The position numbers and the translations under genes were made by a program. This document shows, in pieces, positions 24,173-33,030 of a DNA stretch of 64,000 nucleotides. Position 1 is the first letter of the stretch. Each line of letters begins with the position of its first letter. Location: assembly GCA_944325255.1 (NCBI GenBank), contig CALUZH010000010.1, forward strand, positions 1 through 64,000. Reading direction: 5' to 3'. The notes beneath the pieces were generated by a model. That model was not told where the DNA came from. It searched no databases and was given only the letters and a program-made list of their open reading frames with translations. The DNA comes from an uncultured Erysipelotrichaceae bacterium. Its GTDB lineage: Bacteria > Bacillota_I > Bacilli_A > Erysipelotrichales > Erysipelotrichaceae.

Positions 24173-25648
24173 TTATTCTCCCGCTACTTCAAATGCAGCC
24201 TGTACCGCAGCAACTACCGATTTGGAAGTATAAGTAGCCCCCGATACAAAATCGACGCTGTCAGTGGCTGATTTACCGATAAAGCTTTGAAGCAAGGCAT
24301 CAAGTGCGTTATCGCCAATACCCGGCGTATCACCGAAATTAACAAGCTTAATATCTTTGACCTTGCCATCTTCAATCCAAATATCAAAGACATTTTCACT
24401 ATAAACATAATCGCCATGGCTTCCGCCTCCGCCACCGCTTTCACTATCTAACATACCATAGCCCGTTACCGTTACCCGATAAGAGCCATCATCATTAAGT
24501 TCAACCTTAGCTCCCTGCGGTTCATAATTGCCGGCCAAGGTCAAAGTTCCCGAACTGTTAAAATCAGCAATATTAATGCTGCGATAAGCCTTGGCATCAA
24601 GTCCCAAACCTAAGACTCCAATCAAAACTACCGAAGCCAGAACTACCGTAATAACACTGATATTAATTTTATTTAAATGTTCCACCTGCTTACCGGCAAA
24701 ATATTTATCAATAACCGGCGTTAAGATATTACCGAATAAAATGGAATATAATACCCCTTCCGGCAAATTGGAATAGTAACGGATAATTACCGTAATCAAG
24801 GCAGTCAAAGCAGCATAAACCATCTTACCGGCTCGGGTTGTCGGACTGGTAACCGGATCGGTCAACATAAAGACCGCCCCAAAGACGGCACCACCGGTCA
24901 AAACCGCATATAAGGCATAATCAAAACCTAAGCCATGCGGCAAGGCCACTAAGAAAGAACCGACAAAAATAACCCCCAAATAAGTTACCGGTATCCGCCA
25001 ATCAATAACGTCCATAAGTGTTAAATAAACACCTAAGGCCAAAATCAAAAGACTGCTTGTTTCACCCATGGCTCCCTGATAAAATCCTAGGGCTAAATTG
25101 CCAAGACCGCCGAAATCATTTAAGAAAATAGCGAAATCACTCGGTGTAGCAATTTGGCCAACTGCCGCCAAAGTCGAAGCCGGCGTAGCTGAAGTAATTA
25201 AATCAACCGATATATTGCCGGCAAAACTGGCAAAGATAATAGCTCGGCCCACTGCTGCCGGATTAAAGATATTTTGCCCAAAACCGCCAAAGACCAGCTT
25301 GCCGAAAAAGATGGCAATAAAAGTCGCTACCACAATGGCATAAACTTCAGTATTGACTTGAACCATCAAGGTCAAAATAATCGCTGTAACCCATGGGAAT
25401 GAGCTTTCCAATTGATCTTTTATTTTGATATGCCGACACTTGGCCCAAACGCATTCCGTCAAAATCGCCGTAACATTGCTGGCGAGCATCAACAATATGG
25501 CATTAAGCAAATATGCCGTACCTAAACTATAAGCCCGATAAAGAGCGAAAACATAGACAATAAGCAAGGCAATCGTCAAATGCATCATGATTCGACCGGT
25601 CGAATTTTTCCGTTGCATATGCGGTGCCGTTTCAAATTTTAATTCCAT
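24173..25648 (-). CDS. rnfD: RnfD with fused C-terminal FMN-binding domain
   Basis: Residues 1-350 form a normal RnfD with about nine transmembrane helices, the GAMGETSSLL flavin motif (threonine 197) and the LTDPVTSPTTRAGK loop. Residues 355-491 form an extra extracytoplasmic domain with a glycine-rich loop (405-409) and a second covalent-FMN motif VSGATYTS (threonine 472), as in RnfG. Ordinary RnfD ends near residue 320-350. The fusion adds a third predicted covalent FMN to the complex. The reading frame is uninterrupted. Confidence 0.92.
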   Translation of the reverse strand: MELKFETAPHMQRKNSTGRIMMHLTIALLIVYVFALYRAYSLGTAYLLNAILLMLASNVTAILTECVWAKCRHIKIKDQLESSFPWVTAIILTLMVQVNTEVYAIVVATFIAIFFGKLVFGGFGQNIFNPAAVGRAIIFASFAGNISVDLITSATPASTLAAVGQIATPSDFAIFLNDFGGLGNLALGFYQGAMGETSSLLILALGVYLTLMDVIDWRIPVTYLGVIFVGSFLVALPHGLGFDYALYAVLTGGAVFGAVFMLTDPVTSPTTRAGKMVYAALTALITVIIRYYSNLPEGVLYSILFGNILTPVIDKYFAGKQVEHLNKINISVITVVLASVVLIGVLGLGLDAKAYRSINIADFNSSGTLTLAGNYEPQGAKVELNDDGSYRVTVTGYGMLDSESGGGGGSHGDYVYSENVFDIWIEDGKVKDIKLVNFGDTPGIGDNALDALLQSFIGKSATDSVDFVSGATYTSKSVVAAVQAAFEVAGE

Positions 25649-25658
25649 TTCTGCCCCC

Positions 25659-26945
25659 TTACTTCTTTAAAAGCGCCAATGAACGCTTGGCCCTTCTGAT
25701 GCCTTCGGTAACGGCAATCTTTGAAGGACATACATATGTGCACATACCGCACTCAATACAATCCTGGGCCTTTAATTTCTTTACAAGATCCAAATCCTTG
25801 GCTTTAAAGGCCTTATTGATATTGACCGGTTGCAAACCGCTTGGACAATGGTCAATACAAGCTCCGCAACGAAGACAAGCCAAAGGCTTGATATCTTCAT
25901 ATTTTAAGACCGTGACGGCATTGGCAAATGGCGTTATGGCCACTTCATCTTTAGTTACCGTATTGCCCATCATCGGACCGCCGGCAATCAAAGCCAACTT
26001 GCTTATATTTTCATTATAACCGCCGCAAGCTTCAATCAATTCTTTATAGGTTGTGCCCACACGACATAAAACATTATGCGGATTTTTAACTCCTTCGCCC
26101 GATACCGTAACCATCTTTTCATAAATCGGTAAACCGCTGGTCATGGCTTGAGCCAACATAATAGCGGTAGTGGCATTGGATACAATAACGCCGACTTCAA
26201 TCGGCAACTTGTCATAACGCTTTTTAAGCAAGGCATAAACCAATGTCCTTTCCCAACCCATCGGATAAACATCCTTAAGCGGACAGATCTTCACCATCGC
26301 TTCATCCTTGAAACGTTCCTTAAGAAGAGCAATAAGTTCGGTCTTATTTTCCTTAATGCCGATTAAACATTCCCGACAATTCGAAGCCTTAATCAGCGCT
26401 TTGACACCCCGATAAAAATCATCCATCCGGGTCTCAATCATTCTGGCATCAGCGGTAATATAGGGTTCACATTCCACGGCATTAATAATCAAAGTCGAAC
26501 ATTTGTCGGTTTGATACTTGATATAGGTTGGAAAACCAGCACCCCCGCAGCCGACCAAACCCTTATCCTTCATAAAGTCGATAATATCATCGCGCTTCGC
26601 CTCTTCATCAAGGGTAGCAAGATCAGCCTTTTCATCCTTACCGTCATTGGCAATAACGATATGATCAACCGGCTTCAAAGCACATGACATATGTTTTTCT
26701 ATAGCGACAACTTCGCCCGATACCGGCGCAAAGAAAGGCACATAAAAATGATCGTCACGACAAGCAATACGATCACCGATCTTGACCTTATCACCCACAT
26801 TAACCAAAGGCTTGACCACGGCATTACCATGTAAAAGCGGTACATAGACCCTTTCTTTAGGCTTTAATTCAATTATTTCATTGTGAGCGGTAAGTTCTTT
26901 ATGACCATCCAGATGCATTTGCATCGGGCCAACCAAAAATGTCAT
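25659..26945 (-). CDS. rnfC: RnfC NADH-binding subunit
   Basis: This 428-residue peripheral subunit has an N-terminal barrel-sandwich domain, the NADH/FMN-binding glycine loop VGCGGAGFPTYIKY (about residues 126-139), an SLBB domain and two [4Fe-4S] motifs (CLRCGACIDHCP and CIECGMCTYVCP) near the C-terminus. It exchanges electrons with NAD. The ATG at 26945 lies 10 nt after AGGAGG; a TTG two codons earlier is too close to that site. It heads the operon rnfC-D-G-E-A-small-B-mrp. Confidence 0.95.
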   Translation of the reverse strand: MTFLVGPMQMHLDGHKELTAHNEIIELKPKERVYVPLLHGNAVVKPLVNVGDKVKIGDRIACRDDHFYVPFFAPVSGEVVAIEKHMSCALKPVDHIVIANDGKDEKADLATLDEEAKRDDIIDFMKDKGLVGCGGAGFPTYIKYQTDKCSTLIINAVECEPYITADARMIETRMDDFYRGVKALIKASNCRECLIGIKENKTELIALLKERFKDEAMVKICPLKDVYPMGWERTLVYALLKKRYDKLPIEVGVIVSNATTAIMLAQAMTSGLPIYEKMVTVSGEGVKNPHNVLCRVGTTYKELIEACGGYNENISKLALIAGGPMMGNTVTKDEVAITPFANAVTVLKYEDIKPLACLRCGACIDHCPSGLQPVNINKAFKAKDLDLVKKLKAQDCIECGMCTYVCPSKIAVTEGIRRAKRSLALLKK

Positions 26946-26975
26946 AAACAAAAAACCTCCTGACTATAATTATTC

Positions 26976-26994
26976 TAGCATAATATGCTATAAT
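26976..26994. promoter_or_regulatory. Palindrome and apbE -10 in the rnfC-apbE intergenic region
   Basis: TAGCATAATATGCTA (26976-26990) is a perfect 15-bp palindrome that overlaps the TATAAT (26989-26994) of apbE. It sits in the 71-bp gap between the two divergent genes and could be an operator that coordinates the Rnf complex with its flavin transferase. Confidence 0.5.
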
Positions 26995-27016
26995 AAGCTC
27001 CATCAAAGGCAAAAAC

Positions 27017-28120
27017 ATGAAAAAAGCTTATATCGGAATTATCATTTTATTGCTTATGCTGAGCTCTTGCAAAAGCTCATATAAGGGGAGCGATGTCTGC
27101 TATGATTGCGGATTTAATACAATATGGAATTATACCTTGTATTGCGATAATGCAGAAAGCTATCAAAATTATCAAAAAATCATTCATGATTCAGCAAAAT
27201 ACTATCATCAATTATTTGATATCTATCATAACTATAAGGGTCTAAACAATATTAAAACCATCAATGACTACGCCGGCATCAAGGCTGTAGAAGTCGATGA
27301 GGCCATCATTGAGCTTTTAAGTTTGGCAAAAGATATTTATCTTTTATCCGATGGCTCCTTCGATATTGCCCAAGGCAAGCTTTTTGCCCTATGGCATGAT
27401 TATCGGGAAGCGGGAAAAACTTTAAACGCTGAAGAAAAAGGCGGTCTTTTGCCAACAGAAAGCGAACTTCAAAACGCTTATAATGCCCAAGCCTTCAGCC
27501 ACATCATCATTGATGATGAAAATAATACTGTCTTCATCGATGATCCGAATGTCAATATCGATGTCGGAGGTATCGCCAAGGGCTTTACAGTCGAAAAAAT
27601 AGCTGCTGAGTTAAAGGACTCAGGTCTTGAAAGCGGAGGCATATCAGCCGGCGGCAATGTCAAAACCATCGGCCAAAAAAATAATAATGAGACTTGGAAT
27701 GTCACCGTCACCGATCCCCGCAATAATACTTATGTCGCCTATGACGGCGTCTTGACATTGGCAGTCAAAGATGACATGAGTGTCGTTACTTCAGGTGACT
27801 ACTTCAATTATTATTTAGATAATATGGGCAATAAGCAGCATCATATTATTAATCCTCATACTTTAAAACCCGGAAATCTTTATCATTCCGTAACTATCGT
27901 TTGCCAAGACAGCGGTTTGGCCGATGCCCTGTCCACTGCCTTGTTCAATATGTCAATAAGTGAGGGAGAAAAGCTCATCAATGATGTGAAAGAAAAATAT
28001 CATTATGATGTGGGCGTCTTATGGATTTTGAGTGAAGAAAATAATGAAGCCATAGAAGATATCGAAAAAAACGGCTTAAGAATCTATATGAATGATAATT
28101 TTGCCCAATATCTCAAATAA
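27017..28120 (+). CDS. apbE: ApbE FAD:protein FMN transferase, lipoprotein
   Basis: This 367-residue lipoprotein has a signal peptide with lipobox LSSC (cysteine near residue 18) and the ApbE domain: DGSFDIAQGKLFALW, the NIDVGGIAKGF flavin-binding loop and VVTSGDYFNYY. It uses FAD to attach FMN covalently to threonine in S/T-G-A-T motifs outside the membrane. Its targets here are RnfG and the two RnfD sites. AAAGG precedes the ATG. It is transcribed divergently from the rnf operon. Confidence 0.95.
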   Translation: MKKAYIGIIILLLMLSSCKSSYKGSDVCYDCGFNTIWNYTLYCDNAESYQNYQKIIHDSAKYYHQLFDIYHNYKGLNNIKTINDYAGIKAVEVDEAIIELLSLAKDIYLLSDGSFDIAQGKLFALWHDYREAGKTLNAEEKGGLLPTESELQNAYNAQAFSHIIIDDENNTVFIDDPNVNIDVGGIAKGFTVEKIAAELKDSGLESGGISAGGNVKTIGQKNNNETWNVTVTDPRNNTYVAYDGVLTLAVKDDMSVVTSGDYFNYYLDNMGNKQHHIINPHTLKPGNLYHSVTIVCQDSGLADALSTALFNMSISEGEKLINDVKEKYHYDVGVLWILSEENNEAIEDIEKNGLRIYMNDNFAQYLK

Positions 28121-28142
28121 AAGACCGGGATTTCCGGTCTTT
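28120..28142. terminator. Bidirectional terminator between apbE and pgi
   Basis: AAAGACCGG and CCGGTCTTT enclose a short loop, with A- and T-rich flanks, between two convergent genes. It overlaps both stop codons. Confidence 0.8.
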
Positions 28143-29412
28143 ATTCTTTACCTAATAATTTAAACATCTTCCGTTTATATACTTCAACTCCCGGTTGATT
28201 AAACGGATTGATATCCAAAAGATAACAACTCATAGCACAGGCCTTAAAGAAGAAATAAATCATATAGCCAAAACCAAAGGCCGTATCTTCTTCCAAGGTG
28301 ATAACGATATTCGGCACTCTTCCCTCTTCACTATGGGCCGCCAAGGTTCCTTCCATTGCCATATGATTGACCCAGGAAAGCTTCTTGCCGGAGAGATAAT
28401 TCATCTTATCAAGATTTTGATCATCATCAGGGAAAATGACATCATCCGGCATCTTGGCAATATCCAAAACTGTTTCAAATAATATTTTTCTTCCCTCTTG
28501 AATAAATTGTCCCAAGGAATGAAGATCGGTAGAAAAACAAGCACTGGTCGGAAGTAAGCCCAAACCTTCTTTTCCTTCGGATTCCCCGAAAAGTTGCTTC
28601 CACCATTCTGCCACCATCGTAAGCTGTAAATGATAGGTCACAAACATTTCTGCCTTATAACCCATGTCATCTAATATTCTTCTAGCTACGGCATATTGAT
28701 AAGCCGGATTAACTTTTAAATCTGAATTAGATAAATCTTCATAAGCCTTCTTACTTCCTTCCATCAAAGCCTTGATATCAATGCCTACTAAAGCTAAAGG
28801 AAGTAAACCTACCGGTGTAAAGACCGAATAACGTCCACCGATATCATCAGGAATAGCGAAAGTAGTATAGCCTTTATCATCGGCCAACGTTTTAAGCGTA
28901 CCCTTCACTTTATCGGTAGTTACCAAGATTCTTTTTTGGGCCTCATCACCATATTTGGCAATCATGAATTTCTCAAATATCCTAAAGGCCACCGCTGTTT
29001 CCGTAGTTGTTCCGGATTTGGATATCACATTAAGTACCACATTGCGCTTATTAAGATGTTCAAGAACCTGAGCTATATAAGGAGCAGAAAAAGTATTGCC
29101 CACAAAGATACATTCCATACCATCAAGCGGATATAAGCCTTTTAACATTTCTACTGCTGCCCGAGCGCCCAAATAAGAACCACCGATGCCGCAAACGACA
29201 ACAGTATCATATTGCCCTTCAAGATTCTTAACCGTCTTTAAAATCTTTTCTAATTCTTCTTTGTCATAATTTAAAGGCCAATCGAGCCAACCTAAAAAAT
29301 CATTGCCGGCACCGCTTTTTTCATGAAGCATTTTGTGGGCTTGGTTGACGGCTTCTTGATAAGTGCCCACATTTTGAGCCAAACGCGCATGGCTCAAATC
29401 CAATTTAATCAT
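28141..29412 (-). CDS. pgi: Glucose-6-phosphate isomerase
   Basis: This 423-residue short-form (Bacillus-like) PGI has SIS-domain motifs VVCGIGGSYLGARAAV and VISKSGTTTETAVAFRI and the catalytic region GRYSVFTPVGLLPLA. It interconverts glucose 6-phosphate and fructose 6-phosphate. The ATG follows AGGAGAT and overlaps the upstream S1-domain gene by 8 bp, so the two are co-transcribed. Confidence 0.96.
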   Translation of the reverse strand: MIKLDLSHARLAQNVGTYQEAVNQAHKMLHEKSGAGNDFLGWLDWPLNYDKEELEKILKTVKNLEGQYDTVVVCGIGGSYLGARAAVEMLKGLYPLDGMECIFVGNTFSAPYIAQVLEHLNKRNVVLNVISKSGTTTETAVAFRIFEKFMIAKYGDEAQKRILVTTDKVKGTLKTLADDKGYTTFAIPDDIGGRYSVFTPVGLLPLALVGIDIKALMEGSKKAYEDLSNSDLKVNPAYQYAVARRILDDMGYKAEMFVTYHLQLTMVAEWWKQLFGESEGKEGLGLLPTSACFSTDLHSLGQFIQEGRKILFETVLDIAKMPDDVIFPDDDQNLDKMNYLSGKKLSWVNHMAMEGTLAAHSEEGRVPNIVITLEEDTAFGFGYMIYFFFKACAMSCYLLDINPFNQPGVEVYKRKMFKLLGKE

Positions 29413-29770
29413 TTTTTATCTCCTTTCGCCACTTAGGCAAAGCTTCCGCAACCGACTTAAAACCGATACGGTTTTCCGGCATGCCCGGAAACTTAACACG
29501 CTTTAAATATTTTCTGCGGTTCTGGCTTAAAGCCTTAAAAGAAAGACGCAATTGGGCATGTTCATAATCTATATCGATCACCTTCAGCATCACATGATCA
29601 TTTACTTTGACAAAGTGGCCGATATCCCGCACAAAACCGTTAGAAAGCTCACTGATATGAATCAATCCGGTAACATTGTCATCAAAGGCCACAAAGGCAC
29701 CATAGGGCTTGATGCCACTGATTCGGCCATAGACCGTCATCCCGATCTTATAATCTTCAATTTTGCTCAT
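29405..29770 (-). CDS. S1-domain RNA-binding protein (YugI/CvfD-like)
   Basis: This 121-residue protein has one N-terminal S1 domain (YKIGMTVYGRISGIKPYGAF and GLIHISEL) and a basic C-terminal tail. Relatives such as YugI (general stress protein 13) and CvfD act as RNA-binding regulators. The start at 29770 is preferred because TATAAT lies 6 nt before it; no Shine-Dalgarno sequence is present. It precedes pgi with an 8-bp overlap. Confidence 0.85.
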   Translation of the reverse strand: MSKIEDYKIGMTVYGRISGIKPYGAFVAFDDNVTGLIHISELSNGFVRDIGHFVKVNDHVMLKVIDIDYEHAQLRLSFKALSQNRRKYLKRVKFPGMPENRIGFKSVAEALPKWRKEIKND

Positions 29771-29776
29771 GTTTTC

Positions 29777-29782
29777 ATTATA
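29777..29782 (-). promoter_or_regulatory. -10 element of the leaderless S1-domain gene
   Basis: On the minus strand TATAAT is separated by GAAAAC from the ATG. The predicted transcription start is the start codon. No convincing -35 is visible. Confidence 0.5.
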
Positions 29783-29848
29783 CAACGGGGTCGGGCAATT
29801 CTATGACTTTTTTTCGACTTATGTTATACTAATCAAAGAGGTAAAGAA

Positions 29849-30307
29849 ATGTTGGAATCGATGTACCCGTTATGGTCTTTTGTCATAAGTGTTTTAATTG
29901 CTCAAGGAGTTAAACCGCTGATGGCCTATCCCCATAAAAAGAAATGGAATTGGAAACTTATTTTTTCTTCCGGTGGCTATCCCAGTTCCCATACGGCCGG
30001 GGTGGCATCCTTGTGTATGGCTGTCGGTCTTAATTACCGCTTTGATTCTCCGCTTTTTGCCATTACCTTAGCTTTTGCGGCCATCGTTTCTTATGATGCG
30101 GCCAATGTCCGCTATTATGCCGGTAAAAATATCATGATTACCAAGCATATTATTCAAGAACTCAAAAACAAGTCCCTGATCGAAGTAGATGAAAGTATCT
30201 ATGAAGAGCCGATGAAGGAGGTCTTGGGACATAAGTGGTCAGAAGTCTTGGCCGGAGCCTTTTTGGGTATTTTAATCGCTTTAATTCTCTACCTTGTAAG
30301 GAGTTAA
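29849..30307 (+). CDS. DUF212 (YuiD-like) membrane protein
   Basis: This 152-residue protein has about four hydrophobic segments and the divergent PAP2-like motif SSGGYPSSHTAGVASL, with a later acid-phosphatase-like histidine missing. The function of the family is unknown; lipid phosphatase activity is speculative. GAGGT precedes the ATG and TATACT lies further upstream, so this gene has a normal leader. The nfu-like gene starts 1 bp after its stop codon. Confidence 0.85.
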   Translation: MLESMYPLWSFVISVLIAQGVKPLMAYPHKKKWNWKLIFSSGGYPSSHTAGVASLCMAVGLNYRFDSPLFAITLAFAAIVSYDAANVRYYAGKNIMITKHIIQELKNKSLIEVDESIYEEPMKEVLGHKWSEVLAGAFLGILIALILYLVRS

Positions 30308-30308
30308 T

Positions 30309-30536
30309 ATGGAAAAAGAAGAAGCTGTGATTCGCTGTATTGAAAAAATCCGTCCCTTCTTACAAAGAGACGGCGGCGATGTAGAATTTGTTAAACTGGA
30401 AGACGATATCGTCTATGTTCGGGTATATGGCGCATGTCTTGGCTGCATGGCCTTAGACTATACTATTAAAGAAGGTGTTGAAGCCATCATCATGGATGAA
30501 GTCGAAGGTATTAAAGAAGTTCGTGTCACTCAATAA
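30309..30536 (+). CDS. NifU C-terminal-like Fe-S scaffold
   Basis: This 75-residue Nfu-domain protein has IRPFLQRDGGDVEFV and the cluster-binding CLGC pair (CLGCMALDYT) followed by IKEGVEAII. It assembles or carries [4Fe-4S] clusters. It forms a two-gene operon with the DUF212 gene and ends before a strong terminator. It would supply iron-sulfur proteins such as the Rnf subunits (inference). Confidence 0.9.
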   Translation: MEKEEAVIRCIEKIRPFLQRDGGDVEFVKLEDDIVYVRVYGACLGCMALDYTIKEGVEAIIMDEVEGIKEVRVTQ

Positions 30537-30539
30537 AAT

Positions 30540-30578
30540 AAGCTGCAAGTTGAAATATTAATTAACTTGCAGCTTTTT
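30540..30578 (+). terminator. Terminator of the DUF212-nfu operon
   Basis: AAGCTGCAAGTT and AACTTGCAGCTT form a 12-bp stem, followed by TTTT. Confidence 0.85.
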
Positions 30579-30634
30579 AAATAATTATTTGTTAAAGCCA
30601 TAGAGATTATTAACTTTAACATCTCCTATCTAAA

Positions 30635-31051
30635 TCAGTATTGCTGGCGCTTTTTCATCTTAAATAAGGCCGCAATCAAGGTACAGCCCATCACAATAGC
30701 TACAGCTGAAGATAATACATCAAGGCCATAACTCAAAGCCGCAGCATAATTTTTTTCAAATAAGGTTAAAACCGTATAATACATCGATCCCCCGGGAACC
30801 AAAGGCACTAAGGCACAAAGCAAATAAATTGAGGTAGGGAAGTGTCTGATCCGGGCCAAAATTTCAGACAAAAGAGAAACGATAAGACTGGCCATAAATA
30901 ACGAAGCAGTGCCAAAATAGGGAAATAATAATTTATAAGTCAAGCCCCCGGCCATTCCGACTAAGCCGGAATATAACATTTCTTTATATGGCACATGAAA
31001 AATCATCGCATAGCCTAAAGCGGCAAAAAAGGCCATCATTCCTTCTACCAT
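30635..31051 (-). CDS. Threonine/serine exporter, small subunit (ThrE C-terminal domain, DUF3815)
   Basis: This 138-residue protein with five predicted membrane helices corresponds to the C-terminal ThrE half (DUF3815). Landmarks are GLVGMAGGLTYKL and the conserved ALVPLVPGGSMYYTV. It is encoded 7 bp inside the end of the partner gene, so the two subunits are made together. The pair is thought to export threonine and serine. Confidence 0.88.
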   Translation of the reverse strand: MVEGMMAFFAALGYAMIFHVPYKEMLYSGLVGMAGGLTYKLLFPYFGTASLFMASLIVSLLSEILARIRHFPTSIYLLCALVPLVPGGSMYYTVLTLFEKNYAAALSYGLDVLSSAVAIVMGCTLIAALFKMKKRQQY

Positions 31052-31812
31052 AATACCTCCGTCAACATAAAGCCCAAAACACTGCCCAAAGCCAAGGCAA
31101 TGGCAATAAACAAAGCTTCGGTAGCCCGCGATAAGCCGCTTAAAAGATCACCCCCAACCGAGTCTCTGATAGCGTTGGTAATAGCCAATCCCGGTACAAA
31201 AAGCATTAATCCGGAAATAATGATGGTATCCCGATTAAGAGGGAAAATATGAGCTGCTGCTCCGGCCAAAAAAGTCAAGATAAAAGAAGCAGCCAAATGA
31301 TTAAAAAAGGCTGATGGTACATAGCGACCGGCCAAGAAGGTAAAAGCCTTGGCAAGTACAGCGATAATAATGGCCCATAAAGCTTCATGGAAGTTAGCAC
31401 CAAAGAAAAAAGCGAAACCCAAAACACAGATGGCCGCCCCGATAATATTGACCAAGAAAGTATCATCGTTACGTTTTTCAATATCTGTCAATTGAACGCT
31501 TAAGGCTTCTAAGCTTATGGCCCTGTCCCCAGCCTGGCGCGAAAGAGCATTTACTTCAGCCAGTTTAGCTAAATCAACTGTTTTAAGCCTCACTCTTTTA
31601 ACATTATGGATAAGATGACCATCCTTGGCAAAGGAGACAATAAGCATTGTCGGCGTCGCATAGGAATCAACCGAATCAGCTCCATAGGCCAAGGCTAAAC
31701 GCGTCATCGTATCTTCAACCCGCCATATTTCAGCTCCATTTTCAATAAGGATGCGACCGGCCTTGGTGATTACCAGGGCCAAATCCTCATTATTCAGCTT
31801 TTTTTCCGTCAT
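31045..31812 (-). CDS. Threonine/serine exporter, large subunit (ThrE N-terminal domain, DUF1212)
   Basis: This 255-residue protein has the DUF1212 domain: a cytoplasmic N-terminal region (AGRILIENGAEIWRVEDTM and ATPTMLIV) followed by five membrane helices with FVPGLAITNAIRD. The start at 31812 lies within the end of the upstream AI-2E-family gene (23-bp overlap), preceded by AAGGGC. An in-frame start at 31833 lacks a ribosome-binding site. Confidence 0.88.
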   Translation of the reverse strand: MTEKKLNNEDLALVITKAGRILIENGAEIWRVEDTMTRLALAYGADSVDSYATPTMLIVSFAKDGHLIHNVKRVRLKTVDLAKLAEVNALSRQAGDRAISLEALSVQLTDIEKRNDDTFLVNIIGAAICVLGFAFFFGANFHEALWAIIIAVLAKAFTFLAGRYVPSAFFNHLAASFILTFLAGAAAHIFPLNRDTIIISGLMLFVPGLAITNAIRDSVGGDLLSGLSRATEALFIAIALALGSVLGFMLTEVLW

Positions 31813-32944
31813 TGTAGCTAATGCCCTTCTCATTTAAGCGCCGATTGACAAAATCCCTTAATAGATAATAAACAATAGCGAATAACGGAACCCCGACAAT
31901 CATGCCTAAGACACCCATATAAGCTCCACCGACAATAATGGCAAATAAAATCCATAATGAAGAAAGACCCATGGAATCGCCCAAAATCATCGGACCGATG
32001 ACATTGCCGTCAAGTTGTTGAATAACCAAAATGGCAATGGCAAAAATTAAGGCCTGCCAAGGATCAATTATCAGCAAAAGTAAGATACTTGGTATCGCAC
32101 CGATAAAAGGACCGAAAAAGGGAATAATATTGGTAACACCGACAATAAAACTGATCAAGATGGAATAATCCAGGCCTAAGATTGTCATGACAATAAAAGT
32201 CAATACGCCGATTATCACCGAATCAATAATTTTACCGATAAAAAAGTTGCTGAACTTATCAATGCTTAAACGGACAATCAAAGCCAGACGCTCATGATTT
32301 TTTAAGCTGAATAAAGCCATGGAAAGCTTAGTCAATTCTCTTTTCAAATGATCGCGGTCAATCAAAATATAAAGAGCGACCACCATACCGATTAAGAAAT
32401 TGCCGATACCGGTAAAAGTCGCCATCGTCGTGGCAATGATATTCGGCAAATAATTCTCGGCCCAGGCAAAAAATTTCGTAAATAAGCCTGAAGAAAAAGC
32501 ATAAATATCATTGATAATTTCATCGCTTAAGAAAAAACTTCCCGATATTTCATTAATCCATTTGGCCGCTCCGTCAAGATATCCCTGCCAAGAATTAAAT
32601 AATTGACCTACACTATTGATTAATTGCGGAATCAAAATAGCAAAGAATAAGGCAATTACCAAAATAAGAACCAAAATGCAGACAATAGCTACTAAAGTCC
32701 GCCTTAATTGCGGTCTATTTTTAAAAGGAAAGTGCGGTTCCAAACGTTTAGCCAAGGGCACAAGAAAGAAAGCGAAGACCAGACCCCAAATAAAGGGTGA
32801 AAGGATGGCCAAAAGATTCTTCAAAGCCGCACTTACGGCATTTATCTCCCGTAAAAGATAAAAGAAAGTAATCAAAATTATGCCGCTGACCGTCAAAGCG
32901 ATAATATTTTGCTGCACTGTCTTATCCTGTAACCATTTCTTCAT
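31790..32944 (-). CDS. AI-2E family transporter (PerM/UPF0118)
   Basis: This 384-residue membrane protein has about eight transmembrane helices and the family segment IIPFFGPFIGAIPSILLL. Members export autoinducer-2, Na+ or other small molecules; the substrate here cannot be assigned. AGGAGAT precedes the ATG. It is first in a three-gene operon with the two ThrE halves. Confidence 0.88.
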   Translation of the reverse strand: MKKWLQDKTVQQNIIALTVSGIILITFFYLLREINAVSAALKNLLAILSPFIWGLVFAFFLVPLAKRLEPHFPFKNRPQLRRTLVAIVCILVLILVIALFFAILIPQLINSVGQLFNSWQGYLDGAAKWINEISGSFFLSDEIINDIYAFSSGLFTKFFAWAENYLPNIIATTMATFTGIGNFLIGMVVALYILIDRDHLKRELTKLSMALFSLKNHERLALIVRLSIDKFSNFFIGKIIDSVIIGVLTFIVMTILGLDYSILISFIVGVTNIIPFFGPFIGAIPSILLLLIIDPWQALIFAIAILVIQQLDGNVIGPMILGDSMGLSSLWILFAIIVGGAYMGVLGMIVGVPLFAIVYYLLRDFVNRRLNEKGISYNDGKKAE

Positions 32945-33000
32945 CTTTTAAATCTCCTAAACTGCCTTTTATTATAACAAAGTCTTCCCTAATAATTTTA

Positions 33001-33026
33001 AAAAAGGTGTGGCTATTGCACACCTT
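33001..33026 (-). terminator. Terminator of ileS
   Basis: On the minus strand AAGGTGTG, a seven-base loop and CACACCTTTTT form a strong hairpin just after the ileS stop codon. Confidence 0.85.
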
Positions 33027-33030
33027 AAAC

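Noticed and set aside
22437-26945. Na+-translocating NQR instead of Rnf
   Set aside because: There is no NqrF and the first gene is RnfC with two [4Fe-4S] motifs; an RnfB is present.
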